NCBI GenBank assembly: GCA_005888515.1
Contig: VAZR01000023.1
Span: forward strand, 1-12,555
DNA: 12,555 nucleotides
From: Alphaproteobacteria bacterium
GTDB lineage: Bacteria > Pseudomonadota > Alphaproteobacteria > ATCC43930 > CGMCC-115725
Reading direction: 5' to 3'
Position 1 is the stretch's first letter. The number at the start of each line of letters is the position of its first letter. Positions 1 to 7,924 of this stretch are shown one piece after another. Under the pieces are notes generated by a model. The model was given only the letters and a program-made list of their open reading frames with translations. It ran no database searches and was not told where the DNA came from. The position numbers and the translations under genes are program-made.

Positions 1-127
1 CGTCATGCACCTTGCCGCCGGGAAATTCCCATAAGCCGGCGAGGTGCTTGCCTTCCGGCCGTTGCGCCAGCAGCACGCGCCCGTCCGGATCGATCAGCGC
101 GACGGCCGCGACCAGGACGATCGGCAG
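1..127 (-). CDS. NUDIX hydrolase, MutT-like (5' part, runs off the left edge)
   Basis: The first 42 codons of a NUDIX pyrophosphohydrolase of the MutT/8-oxo-dGTPase type, which typically removes oxidised nucleotides in the cytoplasm. The visible residues read PIVLVAAVALIDPDGRVLLA followed by QRPEGKHLAGLWEFPGGKV. The LWEFPGGKV stretch is the strand and loop that lead into the NUDIX box in this family; the catalytic box itself lies outside the window. The frame has no ATG, GTG or TTG between the argJ stop and the conserved strand. The best start is a CTG at 127-125 with a GAGG ribosome site that overlaps the argJ stop. The gene follows argJ by 7 bases on the same strand, so the two are probably co-transcribed; argJ-mutT neighbours are common in alphaproteobacteria. 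Family call is confident; start codon and exact substrate are not. Confidence 0.8.
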   Translation of the reverse strand, partial: MPIVLVAAVALIDPDGRVLLAQRPEGKHLAGLWEFPGGKVHD

Positions 128-134
128 GGCAGCC

Positions 135-1364
135 TCAGCTCCGGTAGCTGCCGTTGATGTCGATGTAGCCATGCGTCAGATCGCAGGTCCACACGGTGGC
201 ATGGCCGGAGCCCAACCCGAGATCGACCGCGATCCGAATCTCGCGGCCGTTCATATGCTCGCTGACCGGGCCTTCGCGATAGCCGGGTACCGGGCCGCCC
301 TCGGCGGCGATCTGGATGCCGCCGACCGAGATCGACAGCCGATCGCGCTCGGCCTTCTCGCCGGCCTTGCCGACCGCCATGACGATGCGGCCCCAATTGG
401 CGTCGCCTGCGGCAATCGCGGTCTTGACCAGGGGCGAGTTGGCGATCGAGAGCCCGATCCGCCGCGCCGCCCGGTCGTTTTCGGCGCCGGTGACCTCGAT
501 CGTGACGAATTTCTCGGCGCCCTCGCCATCGCGGGCGAGCTGCTGCGCGAGATCAACCGTGACGTCCGCGAGGGCGCGACGGAAATCAGCGAGCCGCGGA
601 TCGTTGGCGCTGGCGATGGCGGTGTTTTTCGCCTGGCCGGTGGCGCACAGCAGCAGGGTATCGCTGGTCGAGGTATCGCCGTCGACCGTGACGCAGTTGA
701 AGGAGCGGTCGGCTGCGGCCTTGAGCAGCGGCTGCAGCACCGTGGCCGGAAGGGCCGCGTCGGTGAAGATGTAGGACAGCATCGTCGCCATATCGGGCGC
801 GATCATCCCGGATCCCTTCGCGAAGCCGTTGATCCGTACGGTCGTGCCGTCGATCGTCGCGGTCGCGGTCGCACCCTTCGGGAACGTGTCCGTCGTCATG
901 ATCGCGCGCGCCGCCGGTTCCCAGGCGGCGGCATCGAGCAGCGGCACGATATTGGGCAGCGCGTTGACGATCTTGTCGGCCGGCGGCGGCTCGCCGATCA
1001 CCCCGGTCGAGGAAATAAACACCTCCCGCGGGCTGCAGCCGAACAGCTGCGCCGTCGCCGCCGCAGTGCGCTCACAGACCTCTCGGCCGGTCCGGCCGGT
1101 GAACACGTTGGCATTGCCGGAATTGACGACGATCGCCCGCACCGAGCCGCCGGGCAGGCAGGCGCGGCACCAATCGACCGGCGCGCCCGGGGTCGTCGAT
1201 TGCGTCAAGACGCCGGCAATCGTCGTCCCCGGCGCCAGTTCGGCCAGCATCACGTCGTTGCGCCCGGTATAACGGACGCCCGCCGCATAGGCGGCGAGGC
1301 GCACCCCGGCGATCGGCTTCAGCTCGGGAAAACCTGCGGGAGCGAGCGGGGAAAGGGCGGGCAT
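135..1364 (-). CDS. argJ: Arginine biosynthesis bifunctional protein ArgJ (ornithine acetyltransferase / N-acetylglutamate synthase)
   Basis: Cytoplasmic enzyme of arginine synthesis. It moves the acetyl group from N-acetylornithine to glutamate and, in bifunctional members, also makes N-acetylglutamate from acetyl-CoA. The 409-residue length is normal for the family. Visible family motifs are NSGNANVFTG (81-90), the ISSTGVIG oxyanion-hole segment (T120-G121), TTDTFPK (157-163) and KGSGMIAPDMATML (183-196). In the last, the precursor self-cleaves between A193 and T194, making T194 the N-terminal nucleophile of the beta chain. The C-terminus (DINGSYRS) is the usual family ending. I chose the ATG at 1364 because the protein then begins at the normal family position and a GGAG lies upstream (1378-1375, 10-base spacing). 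The frame stays open to 1469, but the extra 35 residues are arginine-rich and not family-like. It is divergent from secA and probably co-transcribed with the NUDIX gene. Confidence 0.96.
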   Translation of the reverse strand: MPALSPLAPAGFPELKPIAGVRLAAYAAGVRYTGRNDVMLAELAPGTTIAGVLTQSTTPGAPVDWCRACLPGGSVRAIVVNSGNANVFTGRTGREVCERTAAATAQLFGCSPREVFISSTGVIGEPPPADKIVNALPNIVPLLDAAAWEPAARAIMTTDTFPKGATATATIDGTTVRINGFAKGSGMIAPDMATMLSYIFTDAALPATVLQPLLKAAADRSFNCVTVDGDTSTSDTLLLCATGQAKNTAIASANDPRLADFRRALADVTVDLAQQLARDGEGAEKFVTIEVTGAENDRAARRIGLSIANSPLVKTAIAAGDANWGRIVMAVGKAGEKAERDRLSISVGGIQIAAEGGPVPGYREGPVSEHMNGREIRIAVDLGLGSGHATVWTCDLTHGYIDINGSYRS

Positions 1365-1374
1365 CGGCGGCAAT

Positions 1375-1378
1375 CTCC
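1375..1378 (-). promoter_or_regulatory. Ribosome-binding site deciding the argJ start
   Basis: GGAG on the minus strand, 10 bases before the ATG at 1364. The upstream alternative ATGs at about 1412 and 1469 have no comparable site. The spacing is a little long. Confidence 0.5.
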
Positions 1379-1497
1379 GGGCGGCTTGGCGCGGCGGGCG
1401 ATCATGTCGCATATCGAGCCGGCGCGAACAAGTCGCACTCGCCGCTGTATGTTCCATGGGTATGTGCAATGGAAACCGGCGAGCGGGGCTGGGCGAA

Positions 1498-1526
1498 TTG
1501 ACACCCCCCCGAGGCCGGCCTATCTG
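1498..1526 (+). promoter_or_regulatory. Candidate sigma-70-type promoter for secA
   Basis: A perfect TTGACA -35 hexamer (1498-1503) is followed, after exactly 17 bases, by TATCTG (1521-1526), which matches the -10 consensus at the first three positions. It lies in the argJ-secA divergent gap and would start transcription near 1533, giving a leader of about 50 bases. The -35 box and the spacing are strong; the -10 box is weak. This is inference from sequence only. I found no equally good match facing argJ. Confidence 0.5.
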
Positions 1527-1573
1527 TCAACTGTCGCCGTGCGCTCGTTTTCTCATCCAGTCATGTCCCTCCC

Positions 1574-1577
1574 GAGG
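1574..1577 (+). promoter_or_regulatory. Ribosome-binding site of secA
   Basis: GAGG five bases before the ATG at 1583, which also gives the usual alphaproteobacterial SecA N-terminus (MLGALARRLFGS). An ATG at 1563 is out of frame. Confidence 0.6.
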
Positions 1578-1582
1578 TCCTC

Positions 1583-4369
1583 ATGTTAGGCGCCTTAGCC
1601 CGGCGGCTGTTCGGCTCCGCCAACGATCGTTACGTCAAGAGCCTCACGCCGCTGGTCGAGCAGATCAACGAGCTGGAGCCCGATCTCGAAAAACTGTCGG
1701 ATGAGGCGCTGCGCGCCCGCACCGCCGAGTTCCGGCAGCGGCTCGAAGACGGGGCCGAACTCGACGACCTGCTGGTGGAAGCCTTCGCGACGGTACGCGA
1801 GGCCGCCAAGCGGACCCTCGGGCAGCGCCATTTCGATGTCCAGCTGATGGGCGGCATCGTGCTGCATCGCGGCATGATCGCCGAGATGAAGACCGGCGAA
1901 GGAAAAACCCTGGTCTCCACCCTGCCGGTTTACCTGAACGCCTTGACCGGCAAGGGCGCGCACATCGTCACAGTCAACGACTACCTCGCCAAGCGCGATG
2001 CCGAGTGGATGGGCCAGATTTACAAATTCCTCGGCATGAGCGTCGGCTGCATCGTCCATGAGCTCGACGATTCCGAGCGGCAGCAGGCGTATCTGTGCGA
2101 CGTCACCTACGGCACCAATAACGAGCTCGGCTTCGACTATCTGCGCGACAACATGAAGTTCCGGCTCGAGGACATGGTCCATCGGCCGTTCCATTACGCG
2201 ATCGTCGACGAGGTCGATTCGATCCTGATCGACGAAGCGCGCACGCCGCTGATCATCTCGGGCCCAACCGAAGACAATTCCGATCTCTACATTCAGGTCG
2301 ATAAGCTGATCCCGGCGCTTGCCCTCGAGGATTACGAAAAGGACGAGAAGCAGCGCACCGTTGCGCTGACGGAATCCGGGACCGAGAAGATGGAGCGGCT
2401 GCTGCGCGAAGCCGGCCTGTTGCACTCGGGCACGTTGTACGACATCCACAACGTGTCGCTGGTCCACCATGTCAACCAGGCGCTGCGCGCGCACAAGCTG
2501 TTCGCCCTCGACACCGACTACATCGCCAAGGACGACAAGATCGTCATCATCGACGAGTTCACCGGCCGGATGATGGAGGGGCGGCGCTATTCGGAGGGGC
2601 TGCATCAGGCGCTCGAAGCCAAGGAAGGCGTTACCGTCCAGAACGAGAACCAGACGCTCGCTTCGATCACTTTCCAGAACTATTTCCGGCTGTATCCGAA
2701 GCTCGCCGGTATGACCGGCACGGCGATGACCGAGGCTGAGGAATTCGGCGACATCTACAAGCTCGAGGTCATCGAGATCCCGACCAATGAGCCGTGCATC
2801 CGGGACGATACGGACGACGAGGTCTACCGCACGACGCGCGAGAAATACGACGCGATCGTCGAGCAAGTGCTGGAATGCCGCAAACGGCAGCAGCCGGTGC
2901 TGTGCGGCACGGTCAGCATTGAGAAATCCGAGGCTCTGTCGGCGCTCTTCAAAAAGCACAAGATCCTGCACAACGTGCTGAACGCGCGCTACCACGAGCA
3001 GGAGGCCTTCATCATCGCCCAGGCGGGCCAGCCCGGGAACGTGACGATCGCTACCAACATGGCCGGTCGCGGCACCGACATTCAGCTCGGCGGCAACCTC
3101 GACATGCGGCTCAAGGCCGATCTCGCCGGCATCGAGGATCCCGCTGAGCGGGAGGCGCGCGCGGCCGCCATCCGCGCCGAGATCGAGGCGGCGCGCGAGG
3201 TGGTGCGCGAGGGCGGCGGCCTCTTCGTGATCGGCAGCGAGCGGCATGAAAGCCGCCGCATCGACAACCAGCTGCGCGGCCGCTCGGGGCGCCAGGGCGA
3301 TCCCGGCGCGTCCAAATTCTTCGTCTCGCTGCAAGACGATCTGATGCGGATCTTCGGCTCCGAGCGGATGGATTCGATGCTGCAGCGCCTCGGCCTGAAG
3401 GAAGGCGAGGCGATCATTCATCCCTGGGTCAATAAGGCCCTTGCGAAGGCGCAGCAGAAGGTCGAGGCGCGCAACTACGATATCCGCAAGCAGCTGCTGA
3501 AATTCGACGATGTGATGAACGACCAGCGCAAGGTCGTTTACGAGCAGCGCAAGGAGATCATGAGCGCCCGCGACGTCGCCGCAATGGTCGCCGACATGCG
3601 AGATGCTTCGATCGCCGATGCGGTCGCGCACGCGATCCCCGAGAATTCGCTGCCGGAACAGTGGGATCTGACCGGGCTGCATGCCGAGTGCCTGCGTCTC
3701 GTCGCGCTCGATCTGCCATTGGCCGAATGGGCCAAGGAGGAGGGTGCCGACAACACGCTCTTCGAGGAGCGGATCATCGAAGCCGCCGAGCGCAAGATGG
3801 CGGAAAAGACCGCGAATTACGGTCCCGAGCTGATGCGCATGGCTGAGAAGAGCCTGTTATTGCAGCTGCTCGACCAGACCTGGAAAGACCACCTGCTGTC
3901 GCTCGACCATCTGCGCCAGGGCATCAATCTGCGAGCCTACGCGCAACGCGATCCGCTCAACGAATACAAACGTGAGGCGTTCGAGCTCTTCGAGGAGATG
4001 CTGGTCAATCTGCGCCAACAGGTGACCTCGGTATTGAGCCATGTCGAATTGCGCATGGAGCCGCCGCCCCCGCCTACGCCGGCATATGGCGAGATGGTGT
4101 TTGGCGAACCCGCGCCGTACGAGCACGAGATGGCGTTCGCGGACGCCGGCGCGCCTGCCGGCATGGGCGATGCACCGATGCCCGCCGGATCGGCGCGCGC
4201 GCGGCCACGCCGCGGCAACGGCCATGCCGCCGGCAATCCCGGGGGCGCGCGTGAGAGGGGCGGGGAGCGGATGGCGGCCCCTCGTTCACCCTGGGCCGGA
4301 ACGCCGCGCAATGCCACCTGCCCGTGCGGCTCGGGCAAGAAGTTCAAGCATTGCCATGGCCGCATCTGA
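1583..4369 (+). CDS. secA: Protein translocase ATPase subunit SecA
   Basis: Motor ATPase that pushes unfolded preproteins through the SecYEG channel; it cycles between cytoplasm and inner membrane. At 928 residues it is full length. In order it shows Walker A GEGKT (105-109), the DEAD-type Walker B DEVDSILIDEAR (209-220), the second nucleotide-binding domain with TNMAGRGTDIQLGG and QLRGRSGRQGDPG, and then the helical scaffold and wing. A proline-, glycine- and arginine-rich linker (starting PPPPPTPAYG) leads to a C-terminal zinc finger of the CxCx8CH type (C913, C915, C924, H925). That finger binds SecB and lipid in well-studied SecAs, so a SecB-using export route is likely. The start is supported by the ribosome site and the conserved N-terminus. 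A divergent argJ upstream is a common alphaproteobacterial arrangement. No terminator is visible in the 39 bases before the next gene. Confidence 0.98.
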   Translation: MLGALARRLFGSANDRYVKSLTPLVEQINELEPDLEKLSDEALRARTAEFRQRLEDGAELDDLLVEAFATVREAAKRTLGQRHFDVQLMGGIVLHRGMIAEMKTGEGKTLVSTLPVYLNALTGKGAHIVTVNDYLAKRDAEWMGQIYKFLGMSVGCIVHELDDSERQQAYLCDVTYGTNNELGFDYLRDNMKFRLEDMVHRPFHYAIVDEVDSILIDEARTPLIISGPTEDNSDLYIQVDKLIPALALEDYEKDEKQRTVALTESGTEKMERLLREAGLLHSGTLYDIHNVSLVHHVNQALRAHKLFALDTDYIAKDDKIVIIDEFTGRMMEGRRYSEGLHQALEAKEGVTVQNENQTLASITFQNYFRLYPKLAGMTGTAMTEAEEFGDIYKLEVIEIPTNEPCIRDDTDDEVYRTTREKYDAIVEQVLECRKRQQPVLCGTVSIEKSEALSALFKKHKILHNVLNARYHEQEAFIIAQAGQPGNVTIATNMAGRGTDIQLGGNLDMRLKADLAGIEDPAEREARAAAIRAEIEAAREVVREGGGLFVIGSERHESRRIDNQLRGRSGRQGDPGASKFFVSLQDDLMRIFGSERMDSMLQRLGLKEGEAIIHPWVNKALAKAQQKVEARNYDIRKQLLKFDDVMNDQRKVVYEQRKEIMSARDVAAMVADMRDASIADAVAHAIPENSLPEQWDLTGLHAECLRLVALDLPLAEWAKEEGADNTLFEERIIEAAERKMAEKTANYGPELMRMAEKSLLLQLLDQTWKDHLLSLDHLRQGINLRAYAQRDPLNEYKREAFELFEEMLVNLRQQVTSVLSHVELRMEPPPPPTPAYGEMVFGEPAPYEHEMAFADAGAPAGMGDAPMPAGSARARPRRGNGHAAGNPGGARERGGERMAAPRSPWAGTPRNATCPCGSGKKFKHCHGRI

Positions 4370-4408
4370 GCTGCCGGCCTGGGTTCTCCGGATGAGGGAG
4401 AGACTCGG

Positions 4409-5185
4409 ATGGGGCGGCTCGCAGCGGTCGTCGCTCTCTGTTTTGGGGTGATCGCCTCCGCTCAACCGTTATCGGCGCAAAACATCGCGGCCGATATTCC
4501 GCTGACATCGGGCGCCAGTCAGCGGGTGCTGTTCGCCGGCCCACCCAATCCGCGCGCCATCCTGATCATGTTCCCGGGCGGTTCCGGTATCGTCGACATC
4601 AGCGCCAGCGGAACGACAACCAATCGCAATTTCCTGGTGCGAACATTGCCGCTGTGGCTGACCCAAGGCTTTGCCGTCGAGATCCTGGGTTCGCCGAACG
4701 GCGGCTCGCTCCTGGGTCAGCGGCATGCGACTGGCTATGTCGCGGCGATCGATCGGGCGATCGATTTTGCCCGCTCGCGCGCCAATGCCCCGGTCTGGCT
4801 GGTCGGTACCAGCCAGGGCTCGACCGCTGCGGTTAATGGGGCCGCTCATCTCGGCGGCAAGATCGCGGGGGTCGTGCTGAGCTCTTCGGTGACGCGCCCG
4901 AGCCGAGCCGGCGAGACCGTGTTCGACAGCGAGCCCGGTTTGATCGCGGTTCCGGCTCTCATAGTCGCTAACCAAGGTGATACTTGCAGGGCTACTCCGC
5001 CCGGTGATGCCGCGACATTGGCTGCGGCGCTGACGCGCACGCCGCGCAAGGAGGTGATCATCGTAGCGAGCGATCAGATCCAGTCCGACCCGTGCGAGGC
5101 GATGTCGCCGCACGGGTATCTCGGCATCGAAGCGGCTGTGGTGCAGCGCATCAGCGATTGGATCCGCGCCGCGGCAGGTCGCTGA
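4409..5185 (+). CDS. Exported alpha/beta-hydrolase-fold protein, function unknown
   Basis: A 258-residue protein with an N-terminal signal peptide: one basic residue, a hydrophobic core (LAAVVALCFGVIA), then a possible cleavage after ASA (residue 18) or LSA (residue 23). It should therefore act in the periplasm or outside. The mature part looks like an alpha/beta hydrolase: IMFPGGSG (53-60, oxyanion-hole type strand-turn), nucleophile elbow GTSQG (133-137, Ser135), an acid after a late strand (Asp191 in ANQGD) and His235 in SPHGYLG. Cys193 and Cys229 sit next to the presumed acid and histidine and could form a disulfide. The substrate cannot be inferred. The ATG has a good ribosome site (GAGGGAG). 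Its stop overlaps the hpnA start by one base, so it is translationally coupled to the hopanoid genes. Stretches such as the codons around 4965-5000 use ATA, AGG and ACT more than neighbours do, a weak hint of separate origin. Confidence 0.85.
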   Translation: MGRLAAVVALCFGVIASAQPLSAQNIAADIPLTSGASQRVLFAGPPNPRAILIMFPGGSGIVDISASGTTTNRNFLVRTLPLWLTQGFAVEILGSPNGGSLLGQRHATGYVAAIDRAIDFARSRANAPVWLVGTSQGSTAAVNGAAHLGGKIAGVVLSSSVTRPSRAGETVFDSEPGLIAVPALIVANQGDTCRATPPGDAATLAAALTRTPRKEVIIVASDQIQSDPCEAMSPHGYLGIEAAVVQRISDWIRAAAGR

Positions 5186-6186
5186 TGACTCTTCCGTCCG
5201 GCCTGTGTCTGGTCACTGGAGCGACCGGCTTTGTCGGCTCGGCGGTGGCGCGGGTATTGCTCAAAGCCGGGCACCCGGTGCGGGTGCTGGCGCGGCCGCG
5301 CAGCGACCGCCGCAATCTGAAAAACCTGTCCGTCGAGATCGCCCAGGGCTCGCTGGAAGACCCGGACTCGCTTGCCGCCGCGGTGGCGGGTTGCCGATAC
5401 CTGTTCCACGTCGCCGCCGACTACCGGTTGTGGGTGCCGGATCCCGAGTCGATGTTCCGCGCCAATGTCGGCGGTACTCGCGAGCTGATGCAGGCGGCGC
5501 AGGCAGCGGGGGTCGAGCGGATCGTCTACACCAGCAGCGTCGCCACGCTCGGCATCGTGCCGGGCGGCGTCGCCGACGAGGAGACGCCGAGCCGCGCCGA
5601 GGACATGATCGGCCCCTACAAGCGCTCGAAATTCGACGCCGAGGCTGTTGTGCGGGAGCTCGTCGCCGAGCGGCCGCTGCCCGCCGTGATCGTCAACCCC
5701 TCGACCCCGATCGGCCCTGGCGACATCAAGCCGACCCCGACAGGGCGGCTGATCGTCGAAGCGGCGCGCGGCAGGGTGCCTGGTTTTGTGGACACCGGAC
5801 TCAATGTCGTGCATGTCGAGGATGTCGCAGTCGGTCATCTGCTCGCCGCCGAGTTCGGCAAGATCGGACGTCGCTACATCCTCGGCGGCGAGAATCTCAG
5901 CCTGGCCGAGATCCTGGCGGAGGTGGCCCGGCTGACCGGCCGCCGCCCGCCCTCGTTCAAGATCCCCTACGCCGCTATCCTGCCGGTGGCGGCCGCCGCC
6001 GAAGCAATAGCGCGGTTGACCGGCCGCGAGCCATTCGTCACGCTGGATGGCGCGCGGATGTCGAAGAAGAAGATGTTCTTCAGTTCGGCCCGCGCAGTGC
6101 GCGAATTGGGCTATGCGCCGCGGCCGGCGCGGCAGGCGATCGCCGATGCGGTCGCCTGGTTCAAGGCCAACGGGTATCTCGGATGA
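5185..6186 (+). CDS. hpnA: Hopanoid-associated sugar epimerase HpnA
   Basis: A 333-residue extended short-chain dehydrogenase/reductase. It has a Rossmann NAD(P)-binding motif GATGFVG (12-18), the catalytic serine segment YTSSVATLG (115-123) and the YxxxK pair in PYKRSK (Tyr145, Lys149). The family is found in hopanoid clusters and resembles dihydroflavonol reductases and nucleotide-sugar epimerases. It is presumed to prepare a sugar for hopanoid side chains, but its exact reaction is not established. The chosen ATG overlaps the hydrolase stop (TGATG); the frame is open further upstream but runs inside the hydrolase gene. Its stop overlaps the hpnC start as ATGA. Position directly before hpnC supports HpnA over a generic epimerase. 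Confidence 0.92.
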   Translation: MTLPSGLCLVTGATGFVGSAVARVLLKAGHPVRVLARPRSDRRNLKNLSVEIAQGSLEDPDSLAAAVAGCRYLFHVAADYRLWVPDPESMFRANVGGTRELMQAAQAAGVERIVYTSSVATLGIVPGGVADEETPSRAEDMIGPYKRSKFDAEAVVRELVAERPLPAVIVNPSTPIGPGDIKPTPTGRLIVEAARGRVPGFVDTGLNVVHVEDVAVGHLLAAEFGKIGRRYILGGENLSLAEILAEVARLTGRRPPSFKIPYAAILPVAAAAEAIARLTGREPFVTLDGARMSKKKMFFSSARAVRELGYAPRPARQAIADAVAWFKANGYLG

Positions 6187-7049
6187 CCGCTCTGACCGCC
6201 GAGACTCCGCCGTCCGAAGAGGGCACCGTCGAGACGCCGTCCGGCAAAGGGCGCAGCGGCGAGAATTTTCCGGTCGGTTCCTGGCTGATCCGACGCGATC
6301 TGCGCGTCCATGTGCATGCCTTTTACCGCTTTGCCCGCAACGCCGACGACATCGCCGACAACCCGGCACTGAATCCTGACGACAAGGTGAGGCGCCTCGA
6401 CCGGATGGCGGCCATCCTCGACGGTGCCCCGGGCGTCGATTCCCCGGCCGCTACCGCGATGCGCGCCAGCCTCGCCGAAACCGGGGTCACCGCCCAGCAC
6501 TGTCATGATGTGCTGCACGCCTTTCGGCTCGATGCGACTAAGCTGCGTTACCGCGACTGGGACGATCTGATGGAGTATTGCCGCTATTCGGCAGCGCCGG
6601 TCGGGCGGCAATTGCTCGATCTGCACGGCGAGAGCCGCAACACCTGGCCGGCATCGGAGGCGTTGTGCGCGGCGTTGCAGGTGCTCAATCACCTGCAGGA
6701 TTGCGCCGCTGACTACCGTGCACTCGACCGGGTCTATCTGCCGCTCGATGATCTCGCTGCTATGGACTGCACCGTCGAGGCGCTCGCGGCGCCGGCGGCC
6801 AGCTCGGGCTTGCGGCGAGTCATCGATTCGCTGCTCGACCGCACCGACATCCTGATCAGCACTGCCCGCGATCTCCCGCCTCGCGTTTCGGCACGCGGTT
6901 TGCGGTGGGAATCGGCGGTGATCGTCGGGCTTGCGGCACGGCTCGCCCGCCGGTTGCGGCACGGCGATCCGCTGGCCACCCGGGTCAAGCTCGGCAAAAA
7001 CGATTTCGCGGCAGCATTCCTGACCGGTATCCTCGCCCGGAAGCGATGA
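6183..7049 (+). CDS. hpnC: Hydroxysqualene synthase HpnC
   Basis: A 288-residue all-alpha prenyl transferase of the squalene/phytoene synthase family. By published work on the HpnCDE route, HpnC converts presqualene diphosphate to hydroxysqualene. It shows the FPVGSWLI start segment (29-36) typical of HpnC, the first aspartate-rich motif DDIAD (55-59), and the second motif as NHLQDCAADY (169-178), giving the two Mg-diphosphate sites. YCRYSAAPVGRQLL (132-145) is the usual helix between them. The first 25 or so residues are variable and Glu/Ser/Thr-rich. ATGA overlaps at both ends (6183-6186 with hpnA, 7046-7049 with hpnD) indicate coupled translation in one operon. Distinguished from hpnD by the altered second motif and by gene order. 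Confidence 0.95.
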   Translation: MTALTAETPPSEEGTVETPSGKGRSGENFPVGSWLIRRDLRVHVHAFYRFARNADDIADNPALNPDDKVRRLDRMAAILDGAPGVDSPAATAMRASLAETGVTAQHCHDVLHAFRLDATKLRYRDWDDLMEYCRYSAAPVGRQLLDLHGESRNTWPASEALCAALQVLNHLQDCAADYRALDRVYLPLDDLAAMDCTVEALAAPAASSGLRRVIDSLLDRTDILISTARDLPPRVSARGLRWESAVIVGLAARLARRLRHGDPLATRVKLGKNDFAAAFLTGILARKR

Positions 7050-7924
7050 CTGGAACAGTATGGGATACCGTCGGGGCCATCCCCGACGACGAGTCGTTGC
7101 GGCAGGCCATTCGCCAAAGGGTCGAGGCGGCCGGCACCTCGTTCTATTGGGCGATGCGCCTCTTGCCGCGTGACCGGCGCGACGGCATGTACGCGATCTA
7201 CGCGTTCTGCCGCGAAGTCGACGATATTGCCGACGATTCCGGCCCGCCGGCCTCGAAGCAGGCGGCGCTCGCCGAGTGGCATAGCGAGATCGACGCGCTT
7301 TACGACGGCCGGCCACGTCAGCTCGTCGCCCGCGCGCTGGCCGAGCCTGTCGCGCGCTACCGGCTGCGCCGCGAGGACTTCCACGCCGTTATCGACGGTA
7401 TGGAAATGGATGCGGCGGAAGACATCCGTGCCCCTGATCTCGCCACTCTGGATCTCTATTGCGGTCGGGTCGCCGGCGCGGTCGGGCATTTGTCGGTGCA
7501 TGTGTTCGGCGATGCGAGCCCGGCGGCTCATAGCGTCGCCGATCATCTCGGCCGTGCCTTGCAGCTGACCAACATCCTGCGCGACCTCGATGAGGACGCG
7601 CAACGCGGCCGGCTATATTTGCCGCGCGAGATCCTCGAACGGCACGGCATATCCGCCACCGACCCGCTGACGGTGCTGCGTCATCCGGCATTGCCGGCCG
7701 CGTGCCGCGACTTGGCCGAGCTGGCCCTGAGCCATTTCGACGAGGCCGCGCGCGCCATGGCGCGCTGCTCGCGCCGGGCGATGCGGCCGGCGGCGGTAAT
7801 GGGCGCCTTTTATCGCGCCATGCTTGATGCCTTGTTGCGCGAGGGGTGGCGCGACCCGAGCACCCGCATCCGCCTCTCTAAGCTGCACAAGCTGCGGCTG
7901 GTGTTGCGCCACGGGCTGGTATGA
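7046..7924 (+). CDS. hpnD: Presqualene diphosphate synthase HpnD
   Basis: A 292-residue squalene/phytoene synthase family member. It condenses two farnesyl diphosphates to presqualene diphosphate, the first committed step of the HpnCDE squalene route. Key segments are SFYWAMRLLP (32-41), FCREVDDIADD (54-64, first aspartate-rich motif), YCGRVAGAVG (138-147) and LTNILRDLDEDAQRGRLYLP (174-193), which contains the second motif with Asp180 and Asp184. The intact second DxxxD-type motif marks it as HpnD rather than HpnC. ATGA overlaps join it to hpnC and hpnE. Confidence 0.95.
   Translation: MTGTVWDTVGAIPDDESLRQAIRQRVEAAGTSFYWAMRLLPRDRRDGMYAIYAFCREVDDIADDSGPPASKQAALAEWHSEIDALYDGRPRQLVARALAEPVARYRLRREDFHAVIDGMEMDAAEDIRAPDLATLDLYCGRVAGAVGHLSVHVFGDASPAAHSVADHLGRALQLTNILRDLDEDAQRGRLYLPREILERHGISATDPLTVLRHPALPAACRDLAELALSHFDEAARAMARCSRRAMRPAAVMGAFYRAMLDALLREGWRDPSTRIRLSKLHKLRLVLRHGLV

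Noticed and set aside
12..1589. Long plus-strand open frame (525 codons) opposite argJ
   Set aside because: It is the antisense of argJ, whose motifs and length are complete. The composition is rich in Arg, Ala and Gly with no recognisable domain, as expected of shadow frames in GC-rich DNA.
1595..3682. Minus-strand open frame of 695 codons opposite secA
   Set aside because: SecA on the plus strand is unmistakable. The antisense frame has repetitive Asp/Leu/Val/Arg composition caused by codon structure and no ribosome site.
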